A stretch of DNA of 31,034 nucleotides from a virus. The stretch covers positions 1-31,034 of the IMG/VR virus record IMGVR_UViG_3300020468_000040. One strand, given 5' to 3'. Below the pieces are notes generated by a model that was not told the DNA's origin, searched no databases, and saw only the letters and a program-made list of their open reading frames with translations. Position numbers and translations under genes: made by a program. Of the stretch, positions 16,101-24,800 are shown in pieces (positions within the stretch are counted from its first letter, which is position 1; each line of letters starts with the position of its first letter).

Positions 16101-19100
16101 TGCTAATACAGATATTATCAGTACTAATGGTAATACCTTTAATATTGAAGATCATTTTTTTAGAACAAATGAAGAATTAATTTATACACCGAAATCTACT
16201 TTTGTTGGTGTGGGTTCTACACCAATGCAATATCAAGGTGTTACAGGTGGAATTGATATTTTACCATCAAATGTTTTTGCAATAAGAACTAATAAAGATT
16301 CATTCCAAATTTCAACCACTAGTGGTGGTGGTGCTGTTACTTTTGTTGGTGTTGGAACAGGAAATGGACATGAATTTGCAATGGCTAAAAGTAATACTAA
16401 AAATATTATTAATATTAACAATATAATTCAATCACCTTTATCTTTTGCTTTACTCACTCATACTTTAAAAGATAATTTTGATGATAATAATTCCTTCCTT
16501 GGTATTAGTACTTCAAGAACAACATTTGCCTTGAGTGGAATATCATCTGTTAGAGTTAGAGATATTTTAAAAATTGATAATGAATATATGAATGTTGTTA
16601 GTGTGGGTGTTGGTACTACCACTGTTGGGCCAATTACTCCAGGAATTGGTTTAACATCACTAGTTGATGTAGAACGTGGTTTTGTCGGAACTTCTGCAAC
16701 AAATCATACAAATAACACTAACGTTGAAATTTATAGAGGTTCATTTAATATTGTTGGTAGTAAAATTCATTTTGTTGATGCTCCTAGAGGAAATTTAGCA
16801 AGATTAAAAAATGAAAATAATTTAGATTTTGCTAGATCAGATTTTAATGGCAGAACATATTTTAGACAAAATTATACAACTAATCAAATATATGATGATA
16901 TTTCTGAACAATTTACTGGTATTGGTCAAACATTTAATTTAACTATTGGTGGATCAAATACTTCTGGTATAGGAGAAACTGGTGGTAATGGATTAGTATT
17001 GATAAACAGTATTTTCCAACGTCCAACTGCAGTTAATAATCCTTCTAATAATTATCAAATGATTGATGATTCTGTTGCAGGTGTAAGTAGTATTTCATTT
17101 ACGGGTATCAGATCTGATACTGGTGATATTTTTATTAGTGAAAATGATGTAAATCAAAACCAATTACCAAGAGGTGGTGTAATTATTTCTCTTGGATCTA
17201 CTCCAGGATTAGGATATGCACCTTTAGAGGGAGCAGAGGCTATTACTGAAATTGATGCTACTGGTGGTATTTCAAGAGTTGTTTCTGCAGCTACAACTGG
17301 ACCAAGTAATAATATTACCACTGCAAGATATGATAATTTAACTGGAGATATAGTTATTACAACTAAAAATGATCATAATTTTGAATTAGGAATTGTAAAT
17401 CAAGTTAAGTTAGTTGGATTGGAATTTTCTTGTACACAAGAACATGCTGGTGTAACCACAACAATATTCCCAGATGTTATTGATCCAGTTACTGGTCTTG
17501 GTACTACTGCATATACAATTCTTCAAACTATACCTGGCGATTTTGAACATAGATTTGTAACTGCAACTGATAATGCTGTTAACGGTTCATTAACCCCTAC
17601 AGGAGCGTTATATAAACCTACAAGCGGTCTTTTAGAGTTATCATTTAGTTCTGCTCATAATTTGTCAATTGGTGATGCTGTAACAGTTGCTAATTACGGA
17701 ATTACATTTACATGTGATGCTGATAATCATGCTACAACTCATCCATATCCAAGACCTACAGATCCTATTTCTGGTATTTCAGTTCCTGTACTTGATGTTC
17801 CAACTACTACAAGTTTTACAATTAATGTTGGCCCTTCTCCTACTTATAGATTTAAAACTAATGTTGGTATATGCACTATTCCACACAATTATGTGGGTCA
17901 AGGAACAGTATTCCCATACTATGGAGATGTTAAGATTGGATCTGGTTATCGTTCTCCAGTTTCTGTTGCAGTAACAGATACTGCATTTAATCACAAATTT
18001 GTAGGTACAATTGGAACTAGTGTTTTTGTAAATTCATGGTCTGGAGTGGCAAAAACAGCAACGGGAGCTGATTATGATTCTGTTAGTGGTAATTTAATAT
18101 TAACAATTCCTTCACATGGTCTTACAGATTCTAATACTGTTGGAATTAAAACAGAATCATTAATATTCTCATGCTCCAAAGATAATTATAAAACAGAGCA
18201 TCTTTATCCAAGAGCAACAGATCCAGTATCTGGCATTCTTACTGCAATTACTGCCTATGATACAAATACATTCACTGTAAATGTTGGTTCTGCAATTGGT
18301 AGAGGTGCTATCGTTAATACCACAGTTGGATTAGGTGGAACATTATCATTTAGTATTGGTGCAGCAGGTACAAATTATAAAAATCCTCAATTAATAATTC
18401 CTGAAGCATCATATAAAAATTTAGAAGTTACAGGAGTATCTAGATTAGCTGATGGATCGACTACAAATACTGGAAGTGGACTATTACTTGATATCAACAT
18501 AGGTGCAAGTTCTACAGTTGGTATTGGATCTACACAATTCTCTGTTACTAATTGGAAAATTGCCCGTAATGGTTATGGATTTAGAAAAGGTGATGTATTC
18601 ACTCCTGTTGGTCTAGTTACGGATGCTAGTTTATCATCACCAATAAAACAATTTGAATTGACAGTATCAGAAGCTTATAATGATCCATTTTCAGCATGGC
18701 AATTTGGTCAATTTGATTACATTGATTCTATTAAGGATCAACAAGATGGAGTTAGAACAAGATTTGAAATCAAGTATGATGATGAATATTTAAATTTTGA
18801 AATTGAAGATGGTGGTGAATTTAATGTAAATCTTTCAAATTCTTTATTAATTATAATTAATGGTGTAGTTCAAGAACCAGGTTCTGCATATCAATTTGAA
18901 GGTGGAACATCTTTTGTATTTACAGAACCACCTAAAGAAGAGGATGATGTTGCAATATTCTTCTATAGAGGAACTTCTGGAGAAGATACTCTATTAGTTG
19001 ATACTATTAAACCAACATTAAAATCTGGAGACGATCTTCAATTATTAAGTATTGACTCAAATGATGTTAATCAAGATAATAGGACTATGCTTGGTATTGC

Positions 19101-20193
19101 TACACTTACTTCTGGTGATGTAGAAACTGTTTTATATGATGGTGTAGGTATTAATGATAATACTAAATCTCTAAAATGGACAAAACAAAAATCTGATAAG
19201 ATTATTAATGGTGAATTAGTATATAAATCCAGACCAATGTTGGAACCATTAATATTCCCAACAGCAAAAATAATTGGAGATATTTCTTCTAGTGCACTTA
19301 CAAGTATATTTGTTGATGATGTTGATTTATTTGATAATGAAAATGAAATCAGCAGTAAACCTATTGGTGGAATTATTATTGACAATAGTGTAAGTCCTGT
19401 TTCTGCAGCATTAACCGCTATCGTTTCTACTGGTGGAACAATATCAAGTATTGTTATTGGTTCTGGTGGTACTGGATATACTCCAGGAACTATTCCAATA
19501 TCAATTGGTATTCCAACAACTGGGATAGAAGTTGGTGTTGGTACAACCGCCACAGCAACTGCTACAATTTCATCTAACGGAGAAATATCTAGTGTGTCTA
19601 TTACTAATCCTGGATTAGGATATAATCAAAATATTCCACCTAAAGTATTAGCACCATTCCCAACATTTAAATCAGAAAAAGTTTTAAATATTGATAGAAT
19701 TCATGGGTTCTCTGGTATTATCACAGGTATTGGAACGGTTACTGGTATCGGGGTTCCACTTGCTCTTGAGTTTATTTTAAAAGATGGTGGAACATATGAA
19801 AATTTAGTTGCAGGATATCCAATTAATATTCACAGCACTACAATTGGTTCTGGTGCAACCTCTATATACGATGCAAATGATAAAATTGTTGGTATAGGAA
19901 CTACATTTTTAGATAATGTTTACAATGTCAGTGCATGGAATCAAAATGTTGGAATAATTACTTGTAATATTCATTCTGATTCTCCTGTTGTTGGTTTAGG
20001 AACCACTGGAAGCACTCCAGTTGGTAAAGTTTCTTGGGGAAGATTGTTTAGTACAGGATCTATTACAAGAGGATCAAATCCTATATCAATTGGAGTTACA
20101 GGATTTACAATTACTTCTGGTTTAACTACATTCCCAACCATACAAAGAAGAGTTCAGGGTTTAAGAGATACAGGAGCCATAGAACCATCATGA
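7195..20193 (+). CDS. giant 4332-aa tail/baseplate protein in the gp7 position
   Basis: A single uninterrupted frame of 13 kb. It starts 1 base after gp6 and precedes gp8, exactly where T4 has gene 7 (1032 aa, wedge periphery); I see no sequence similarity to T4 gp7, so equivalence is positional. Residues 1-250 (MIRTDFESKVKIQQIIDNQL; LKEFYKKLKFNLVPGLEDID; ESKGTNESFRILFNVLYNE) form the conserved N-terminus of marine phage homologues and probably dock to gp6. Glycine-rich beta modules (GSGY strings) recur from about 780 to 1240 and near 2060-2170 and 4080-4150. A YHYH-like domain lies around 1250-1370 (GWAYDGNPIYG at 1282-1292; GIYAYFATI near 1360). HGF-x-x-G-D-x-I-x-Y modules recur, and three C-x-x-D...YPR..DP..G repeats lie at 3413-3700. 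A conserved C-terminal region starts near 3885 (INGVVQEPGSAY). No signal peptide or transmembrane segment is seen. Confidence 0.85.
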   Translation: MIRTDFESKVKIQQIIDNQLPNFIRSESPKTVDFLKQYYISQEYQGGPVDITDNLNQYLSLDSLIPEVIVDSTTLSYDIDSTVGVVTVSSTKGFPQEYGLFKINDEVITYTNISSDNLSFEGCKRGFSGITSYHQELNDEELVFSSTTASEHSAGSHIQNLSSLFLKEFYKKLKFNLVPGLEDIDFTPTLNVGAFLKESRSFYESKGTNESFRILFNVLYNETPRIVNLEDYLIKPSSAEYLRREVVVAEVVNERSPNEDPPNPKKLVGQTLFKTSDLNTNAAISEIEPFSRIGVALTSVQQYFKISLFVGYDNSASTIQGDFKITPSTRSLNAVSIGSSVITVDSTIGFGQTGTLISGSNTNINYTNKSVNQFFGCTGIDNGINSTDNIRNNDTYFGYEDGDTTKKVELRLTGVLSEFEQVSDNLTVDEGEIISVKNLGDLIKNPSSNKTYKETFANSWIYNTSTRYKIKIEDTEFGEETQSINLFDSYDRSSLKQGDTVEIVERSSNNITLFKGGDSFAIIIEDNNSGVGDKQVLLSSKYTPVLNKEYDLRRKINTAISNREPLEYDDITSDIQNVYIENEETFYVASNSLPSAKVDGNGNEREYQYLNSIDTKIDKVSIPLSHEGFGLIEEISGEPNKFAAIKFENNVPFQDGDEIFYKTSGDPYGGLENNEIYFVEVDSSDKKIIKLYTSPTFIGSSDYIKLSDANAVHEFILTSQSFEKIGAQKLLKKFPVNPDISKGNQTKTVVGTTGMLVNGVEINNYKSNDKIYYGPIDSIKLLNGGSDYDVINLPKIEVAAGFGTTALIQPIIQGNIKKVYVDQQNFDINEVISINVTGGNGNAVLEPIIQKRSRDVLFSGLSTNSFGGVSQELNTIQFLSDHVFEIGQEVIYNSGGSKPVSVGIGTSTLVDDASYFVEVIDEKTVKLYTSFDDAISKTNVVGLNTFNAGGIHKFSTLPTQKYISGIGVINDGLFTNRKLIVKSTGISTQYDKVTFNNHGFNNGEKIIYSTTGNKISGLNTSTGITTTTNQYQIIKIDDNSFRLSDAGVGGTITSNYTSKNYISLNSVGSGNHNFSYPDIEVSLDYVPLGIGTDTQIKKSVKLTPIIRGSIIDSYLYESGTGYGSSIINFEKNPIISIKNGKNASLKPTIVNGKIDAVSVSFQGSEYFSIPDLNIIDNSGSGTGAELRPIISNGKLTDVEIINAGIGYSSSDTSINVVAAGKNAVISNQIRSLTLDNRNKFGDSILLNSNENNNLQYGICGYGETLRDYFGDSIDLPHSPIIGWAYDGNPIYGSFGYANPGIALTPTRMRSGYTLNSSKVIDRPLGFDDGYFVEDYEFTNAGDLDRNNGRFTKTFNFPDGIYAYFATIKSDSDQNIPEFPYFIGDSYRSVPVLQDIDQSYNFEGSNLIRNTFPYKISEKNIDNDFIVETNEISKQKIVMKSVTSGSVDELVIISSGDNYKVNTSLSFDNTNTEGTGLISRVTSLKGKDIVDINTTTTTFNNTIINWKNSNSLNFTVLPFHTFSDGDVISISGFASTLSQLNGNHTVGVTSFKASGISTILPSSTVGFTTEIYVSSIPESVSVGNSIGIGTETLQILDIYKNANILRVERGTTGLAHTVPFTVSFLPDTFTINKSVDYFESRINDIVYFNPKESIGFGTLSGISSSVTFDFGVSTITRDIPTQRIYIENHPFVDNQQITLSNVTSNITYNVDPSNSANSNASLPSTLFVSNTSKNTIGIKTGVGIGYSNVYFVSGGADVDTYKFTSNYEQILVDVEKNVAKVSVSTSHNLKIGDNISLSVNPNLSVGIGTSSSVKIQLDENTGYSLVNHIGFNSTGINTTTNQINISSHGFITGDKISYTTTDTAPEGLSVNDYFVYKVDKDNFKLCNTRNDAISNPPITISIASTGGESQTIFSINPQIDVVDNNNLVFDLSHSSLQGYKFKLYYDKDFNNEFVSTSSTTFNIISVGTPGISADASIKINNNNLLPEKLYYTFEKSGFISTADKDVQYYSEIEFIESSYNNDYSIIGIGNTTFDISLKLFPEKISYNQSECDSLIYSTSSLTASGGIDKVGIDYGGSGYKKLPNFVGTSSTEGKGGQVIAKSKSIGNANQIRIINEGFEYSSDNTLKPNAFISPFITINNSNTIGVVTVSEPGSGYLSSPNINLVDSITREKINKGVFNTNLVGSSIKNIDITIKPFGLSDNPIDIFTTNNSNGVGIKTIISNSTGIFTCSIETPSLGFTAAPFLVGDEVFIEGIKKYSTDGSGFNSEDYGFKFFKVSSFDDTGINFKVTINLEGLSTNTGIAITNQNSLASIVNKNKYPIFTTLLESSKFIIGEQLIIGNEQKDLFITSSESDFIKITGNYELSIGDIITGKESGVIATIDSISNNNGRYIVDYSAKKDIGWSDNIGKLNDDTQVIPNNDYYQNLSYSIQSSLTYDKLRNAVNSLLHTSGLKNFADTGISSSTTVGIAGTDFSIVIKDYIGDNRIDSIYNFDLANSLNENDISKFITLQNKKLSNYNLSKSNEVFVIDNINTQFNNLTEDTNEYLDVFNNNVISYKNLLLRVSNLQNTKVQLSDLVLLSNNNNQYLLERGQLVSGITTSYGSEDLLGSFDLIENIFTGEQSVRFVPLTDTSNTDYDIKVITSEFLSGSGIGTFPVGFINLSGISGIGTSNNDGTPAITGIITAKSDKFTSFHTRNELINKTKNEVNFVEVYATHDGTNTYVSEYFIDNSNYNGYSSTGIGSFKANISGSDFVLNYHNDTTDQIDIKSNVVGFGTTSVGTATYRFNKDNQPDGTERTAIYQSNYSKSIGISTVFTLDKNLFNAVKSIIEVSIGSTKALHQVLTVHNGDNVYVNSLPFLSVNGTIPNSSIEEYDNILGIGTFGVNFASNDFLLKFYPDPIFNSDYIQVSTLNLCVYKKLDVDNKPNDFIYGKTKESIDNYFYNAPNGSRINRTSFTLTSNDIPLFAKTFDPANTDIISTNGNTFNIEDHFFRTNEELIYTPKSTFVGVGSTPMQYQGVTGGIDILPSNVFAIRTNKDSFQISTTSGGGAVTFVGVGTGNGHEFAMAKSNTKNIININNIIQSPLSFALLTHTLKDNFDDNNSFLGISTSRTTFALSGISSVRVRDILKIDNEYMNVVSVGVGTTTVGPITPGIGLTSLVDVERGFVGTSATNHTNNTNVEIYRGSFNIVGSKIHFVDAPRGNLARLKNENNLDFARSDFNGRTYFRQNYTTNQIYDDISEQFTGIGQTFNLTIGGSNTSGIGETGGNGLVLINSIFQRPTAVNNPSNNYQMIDDSVAGVSSISFTGIRSDTGDIFISENDVNQNQLPRGGVIISLGSTPGLGYAPLEGAEAITEIDATGGISRVVSAATTGPSNNITTARYDNLTGDIVITTKNDHNFELGIVNQVKLVGLEFSCTQEHAGVTTTIFPDVIDPVTGLGTTAYTILQTIPGDFEHRFVTATDNAVNGSLTPTGALYKPTSGLLELSFSSAHNLSIGDAVTVANYGITFTCDADNHATTHPYPRPTDPISGISVPVLDVPTTTSFTINVGPSPTYRFKTNVGICTIPHNYVGQGTVFPYYGDVKIGSGYRSPVSVAVTDTAFNHKFVGTIGTSVFVNSWSGVAKTATGADYDSVSGNLILTIPSHGLTDSNTVGIKTESLIFSCSKDNYKTEHLYPRATDPVSGILTAITAYDTNTFTVNVGSAIGRGAIVNTTVGLGGTLSFSIGAAGTNYKNPQLIIPEASYKNLEVTGVSRLADGSTTNTGSGLLLDINIGASSTVGIGSTQFSVTNWKIARNGYGFRKGDVFTPVGLVTDASLSSPIKQFELTVSEAYNDPFSAWQFGQFDYIDSIKDQQDGVRTRFEIKYDDEYLNFEIEDGGEFNVNLSNSLLIIINGVVQEPGSAYQFEGGTSFVFTEPPKEEDDVAIFFYRGTSGEDTLLVDTIKPTLKSGDDLQLLSIDSNDVNQDNRTMLGIATLTSGDVETVLYDGVGINDNTKSLKWTKQKSDKIINGELVYKSRPMLEPLIFPTAKIIGDISSSALTSIFVDDVDLFDNENEISSKPIGGIIIDNSVSPVSAALTAIVSTGGTISSIVIGSGGTGYTPGTIPISIGIPTTGIEVGVGTTATATATISSNGEISSVSITNPGLGYNQNIPPKVLAPFPTFKSEKVLNIDRIHGFSGIITGIGTVTGIGVPLALEFILKDGGTYENLVAGYPINIHSTTIGSGATSIYDANDKIVGIGTTFLDNVYNVSAWNQNVGIITCNIHSDSPVVGLGTTGSTPVGKVSWGRLFSTGSITRGSNPISIGVTGFTITSGLTTFPTIQRRVQGLRDTGAIEPS
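17410..18300 (+). repeat. three-copy protein repeat within the giant gene
   Basis: Three diverged copies are visible at the protein level. Copy 1 is LVGLEFSCTQEHAG then FPDVIDPVTGLG (Cys at residue 3413). Copy 2 is YGITFTCDADNHATTHPYPR then PTDPISG (Cys 3507). Copy 3 is SLIFSCSKDNYKTEHLYPR then ATDPVSG (Cys 3660). Copies 2 and 3 each continue into a T-x-FT-[IV]-NVG strand; copy 1 lacks it. The DNA is too diverged for simple slippage; spacing (94 and 153 residues) shows insertions between units. Confidence 0.75.
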
Positions 20194-20200
20194 TTAATGT

Positions 20201-20208
20201 TATAAATA
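20201..20208 (+). promoter_or_regulatory. T4-type late promoter 2 (TATAAATA)
   Basis: An exact TATAAATA lies in the only gap between the giant gene and gp8, 17 nt before the gp8 start, nearly the same spacing as at gp25. No terminator precedes it, so gp8 can also be read from promoter 1. Confidence 0.85.
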
Positions 20209-20225
20209 TCTAAAAAAGTATTAAT

Positions 20226-21806
20226 ATGTCTGCTGTCGTAACAGATCAATTTAGAATATCAAACGCTGCTAATTTTGTAGATTCTGTATTAGATACTAAT
20301 AATTCTTATTACGTTTTTTTAGGTCTTTCAAATCCTAGCACTCCAAATCCTGGATTTGGAAGGAATTTATCATGGCCAGAAAATCCAAAAGATAATTTTC
20401 AATATCTATCACATTATAAAGATACATCTTTATTTGGTAAAAAAATTAATGGTAAAAATATTAGAAGAGTTGTACCAAAAGTAACATGGACTTCTAACAC
20501 TCGATATGATATGTATAGGCACGATTATAGTGCTACAAATTTGACACCAAATTCATCAACTGCTAGATTATACGATTCTCAATATTTTGTTGTCAATAGT
20601 GATTTTAATGTTTATATTTGTTTGGATAATGGATCTTCGGGATCTTTTCCTAAAGGTGGTACATCTAAGGATGAACCTACTTTTACAGATTTAGAACCAA
20701 CTGCTGCTGGTAATAGTGGTGATGGATATATTTGGAAATATCTCTTTTCAATATCTCCTAGTGATGTTATAAAATTTGATTCTACTGAGTATATTGTTGT
20801 ACCTAATGATTGGGAAACTTCTACAGATACACAAATTCAAAATGTAAGAGAAGCTGGTGATTCTACCATTAATTTTAATCAAATTAAAAAAGTTTATATT
20901 GAAAATGGTGGTATTGGATATAATAACGATAATGATGGTACACCAATTGTTAATATAGTTGGAGATGGTAGTGGTGCAAAGGTATCTCTCGAAATTACTG
21001 ATGGAGTAATAACAGATGCCACTGTTACTGCTGGTGGTAGCGGATATAGTTACGGAATGATTGATTTATCAACTTTACAACCTACTGATCTTGATTCAAA
21101 CCCAAATAAAGCTGCAAAATTAATACCAATTATTCCACCATCTAGAGGACATGGGTATGATATCTATAAAGAATTAGGTGCTGACAGAGTTTTAATTTAC
21201 GCTAGATTTGATGACTCTACAAAAGATTTTCCTATTGATACAAAATTTTCACAAGTTGGTATTATAAAAAATCCAACATCATTTACTTCTCAAGATGTAA
21301 TTTTTACAGGTAGTCAATATTCTTCTTTATTTTCAGTAAAAGTTAATAGTACTTTATCAAATGTTAGTATTGGAAGCACTATATCACAAGAACAAATTAC
21401 TGGAACAGCAAAAGGATATCTAGCTTCATATGATAGTGAAACAAACGTATTAAAATATTATCAAGATAGATCTTTATATTTTAATCAAACAAATATGGAT
21501 CATACTGATTATGTTGGTTTAGGTACTGTTGGATCTATTTTATCAATTGAATCTAAAAAAAGTGATGGATCAGACGCTAATAGTGTTGTGCTTTCTAATA
21601 ATACTACTTCTGTTGATGCTTCTTTTAGTGGTAGTACATTAACTATTGGATCTAAAGAGATTGATTTGGGAATTAATTTTACTGAAGGTCTTGCAAATCC
21701 AGAGATAAATAGAAATACTGGTGACATAATTTACATTGATAATCGAAGATTAGTGACACGAGATGGTAAACAAAAAGAAGACGTTAAAATTATTCTGGAA
21801 TTCTAA
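20226..21806 (+). CDS. 8: baseplate wedge subunit gp8
   Basis: Homologue of T4 gp8, the dimeric wedge protein that links gp7 and gp10. Conserved pieces in T4 order: N-terminal VVTDQFRISNAANFVDSV (4-21) and YYVFLGLS (28-35); RRVVPKVTWTSNTRYDMY (80-97), matching T4 VIPRRDW-x-x-TRY; GDGYIWKYLFSISPSDVIKF (166-185) and TEYIVVPNDW; and the C-terminal IIYIDNRRL...VKIILEF (last 26 residues), matching T4 IYMENRPP...INILFTF. At 526 aa it is about 190 residues longer than T4 gp8 (334 aa). Much of the extra length is a glycine-rich beta module at 217-280 (IENGGIGYN, GDGSGAKVSLEI, GGSGYSYG), the same module seen in the giant and in the DUF4815 protein. Transcribed from late promoter 2. Confidence 0.9.
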   Translation: MSAVVTDQFRISNAANFVDSVLDTNNSYYVFLGLSNPSTPNPGFGRNLSWPENPKDNFQYLSHYKDTSLFGKKINGKNIRRVVPKVTWTSNTRYDMYRHDYSATNLTPNSSTARLYDSQYFVVNSDFNVYICLDNGSSGSFPKGGTSKDEPTFTDLEPTAAGNSGDGYIWKYLFSISPSDVIKFDSTEYIVVPNDWETSTDTQIQNVREAGDSTINFNQIKKVYIENGGIGYNNDNDGTPIVNIVGDGSGAKVSLEITDGVITDATVTAGGSGYSYGMIDLSTLQPTDLDSNPNKAAKLIPIIPPSRGHGYDIYKELGADRVLIYARFDDSTKDFPIDTKFSQVGIIKNPTSFTSQDVIFTGSQYSSLFSVKVNSTLSNVSIGSTISQEQITGTAKGYLASYDSETNVLKYYQDRSLYFNQTNMDHTDYVGLGTVGSILSIESKKSDGSDANSVVLSNNTTSVDASFSGSTLTIGSKEIDLGINFTEGLANPEINRNTGDIIYIDNRRLVTRDGKQKEDVKIILEF

Positions 21807-21812
21807 AGTAAC

Positions 21813-24800
21813 ATGACACAGAAAAAAGATTTAAATATTAGTCCTTATTATGATGATTTTGATCCATCTAAGAATTTTTATAAAGTTCTTTTTAAACCAG
21901 GATTTCCAGTTCAAGCTAGAGAATTAACTACTCTACAGTCTATTTTACAAACTCAAATAGGTAATTTTGGTAGTCATATGTTTGATGAGGGTTCTTTAGT
22001 CACTGGAGGAGGGCCTACGTATGATTCTAATTACACTGCAGTAAAATTAAATTCTTCTCAATTTGGTATTGATATATCTTTATATGTAGATCAACTTGTT
22101 GGAAAAACTGTAGAAGGTGAAATTTCTGGTATAAAAGCCAAAGTAGAACTTGTTGCTTTACCTGATGGTAATATTGTAGAAGATTTAACATTATATGTAA
22201 AATATATTACTTCCAGTAAAAATGATTTTGTAACTGATACCTTTATAGATGGTGAATCATTAATAGTAAAAGAAAATATTGTATATGGAAATACTACCAT
22301 AACTGCAGGATCTCCTGTAGTAACTTTAATACCTTTAGATGCTACAGCAATAGGTTCTTCTGCATCTATAGAAAGTGGTGTATATTTTATAAGAGGAAAT
22401 TTTGTAAATGTAGATAAACAAACCATAATATTAGATCATTATACAAATAGTCCATCATATAGAGTTGGTTTAGGTATTAATGAAGATATTATCGCTTCAA
22501 AAGATGATGAATCATTATATGATAATGCTAAAGGTTTCTCAAATTTTGCTGCACCTGGTGCTGATAGATTTAAAATTGGATTAACTCTTACTAAAAAATT
22601 ATTAGATGATACTAATGATATTGATTTTGTTGAAATATTAAGAATTGATAATGGAGAAACATTATTAATCGAACCAAAAACTCAATATAATAAAATTAGG
22701 GATTATTTTGCAGAAAGAACTAGTGATGAATCTGGAAATTATGCGGTTGATGAATTTAATGTATCAATTAATAATTCTTTAAATGATAGATTGGGATCCA
22801 ATGGAATATTTTATAGTAATCAAAAAACACAAAAAGGAAATGATCCTTCAGATGATTTGATGTGTGTTACAGTTTCTACTGGTAAAGCTTATGTTAATGG
22901 TTATGATGTTGTAAATTCTGGTATTAATAATATTATAGATGTTGAAAAACCAAGAGATGTTGAAAAAGTAGACTCAACAAATATTGATTTTAGAATGGGA
23001 AGTCTTTTGAAAGTTAATACTGTTAGTGGGCAACCACAAACGAGAAATACTGTACAACTATATGACACATTAGGTTCTACTGGAACACAGATTGGAGATG
23101 CAAGATTATATTCAATAAATTTATCAGATTCAATTTATACTGGAGATTCTACAAAATGGGATCTATATCTATATGATATACAAACTTATACTGAAATTAC
23201 AATAATACCTGCAGCAGCTACTGGTGATTTCTATGCTTCTGCTTATGTAAAGGGGTTAAGTAGTGGTGCAACTGGTTATATGACTAGTAATTCTGATGGA
23301 AGCACTGCATATAAATTAAGACAAACATCGGGAACTTTTATTAAAGGTGAGGAAATTTCTATAAATGGTAACAGTTTTAATCCAGCTGGTAAAAAAACTA
23401 TTACGGATACTAAAGTTTATGGTTCTAGAGAAATTAAATCAGTAAAGCAACTTGCCTCTGCTTCATCAGATCATGTGCGAGATTTTAAAGCAAATAGTTT
23501 TTTAGAAACATTTGACTTACCAAATAATGTAGAGGGGGGAACAATTAGTGGTGGTAATACACTAAAAAGTCCAGGAAATGTATTTACCGAGATACCAATT
23601 GGTACTATTATTAGGTATCAGGTTGCTGGACTTAATGATGAAACTTTTAATAAAGTAACAGCAGTTAGTGCTGATGGAACAACATTAACCATTGCTGCAG
23701 CAGCTTCTGCTGATGTTAGTGGTGTTTTTGATAAAGATGTTGCGGATGCAACTTATTCAAGCATCAAAATAGGAGCTCCTAATATATCAGGAGGAGGAAC
23801 TTTATATACAGAATTACCAAATCAAAATATATCATCGGTTGATTTTAGTTCTTCATCTTTATCAGTGACTGCTCAAGTTGTGGATAAGGATGTTAGTAGT
23901 AATGCTATTACTATCAATACTAGTGATATTAAAGATGGTGGTGGAACTGGAATTTCATCAGCATTTTTTGATTCTTTTGCAATAGGAAGATATTCTGTAT
24001 TTTATGGTGGGTCAGGTGCTGGAATTGGTACAGTAACCTCAGATACTTTTGTTAAAAGTTCTGGTGGTGGAACAGTTACTTTTAATGGGTTAGAAAATTC
24101 AAATGATGATTCAGTTATCAATATAACAGCTTCAAAACAGGGTATTCAAAGTAAAATTAAAAATTATGAAAGAAGTCTAATACTCAACATAGACAAATCT
24201 TATAATCCAGAATCTGGAACCACTGTTTCATCTACTCTTGCAGATGGATTGACTTTTAATGAAAAGGCATTTGGTTTAAGAGTTCAAGATGAAATTATTT
24301 CTTTAAATGTTCCAGATGTAGTTAAAGTTTTAGCAGTTTATGAATCTAAAACTACTGCTGCTCCAACTTTTGATATTCTTTCATTCCCTTCAACTGCTAA
24401 CGTACTATCTAATGCAATTTTAGGAGAAAATGTAATTGGGCAAACATCTAAAGCTATTGCAAGAATTGTTACTAACAATAATTCATCACCTTCATCTGGA
24501 GGTAGTAATAAATTAGGATTTATATATTTAAATGATAGAAAATTTGATGTAGATGAAACTATTGTATTTGAAGAATCTAATATTACATCCACTATTGAAA
24601 ACATTGAAGATGGTAGTTATCAGGATATTTCAAAATCATATGTTTTAGATAAAGGGCAACGAGATGAGTATTATGATTATTCTAGAATAGTTAGAAAAGT
24701 TAATGCATCTGTACCGACTAAAAAATTAATGGTTGTATTTGATAAGTATACAATTCCTACTGATGATAGTGGAGATGTATTTACTGTATTAAGTTATGAT

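Noticed and set aside
16321-16380. GTTGGTGTTGGAAC-like repeats suggesting a DNA tandem repeat or diversity element
   Set aside because: The strings encode the scattered GVGT/GIGT turns of the beta modules; there is no regular unit length and no reverse transcriptase or template repeat in the window, so no diversity-generating element.
17687-17974. Alternative + frame of 95 codons within the giant gene
   Set aside because: Leu/Met-rich low-complexity product from frame shift of repeat DNA; the main frame contains the conserved repeat signature.
19071-19553. Reverse-strand open frame of 160 codons near the end of the giant gene
   Set aside because: The translation is a hydrophobic Ile/Pro/Val string mirroring the Gly/Thr/Ile repeats on the coding strand, a typical shadow.
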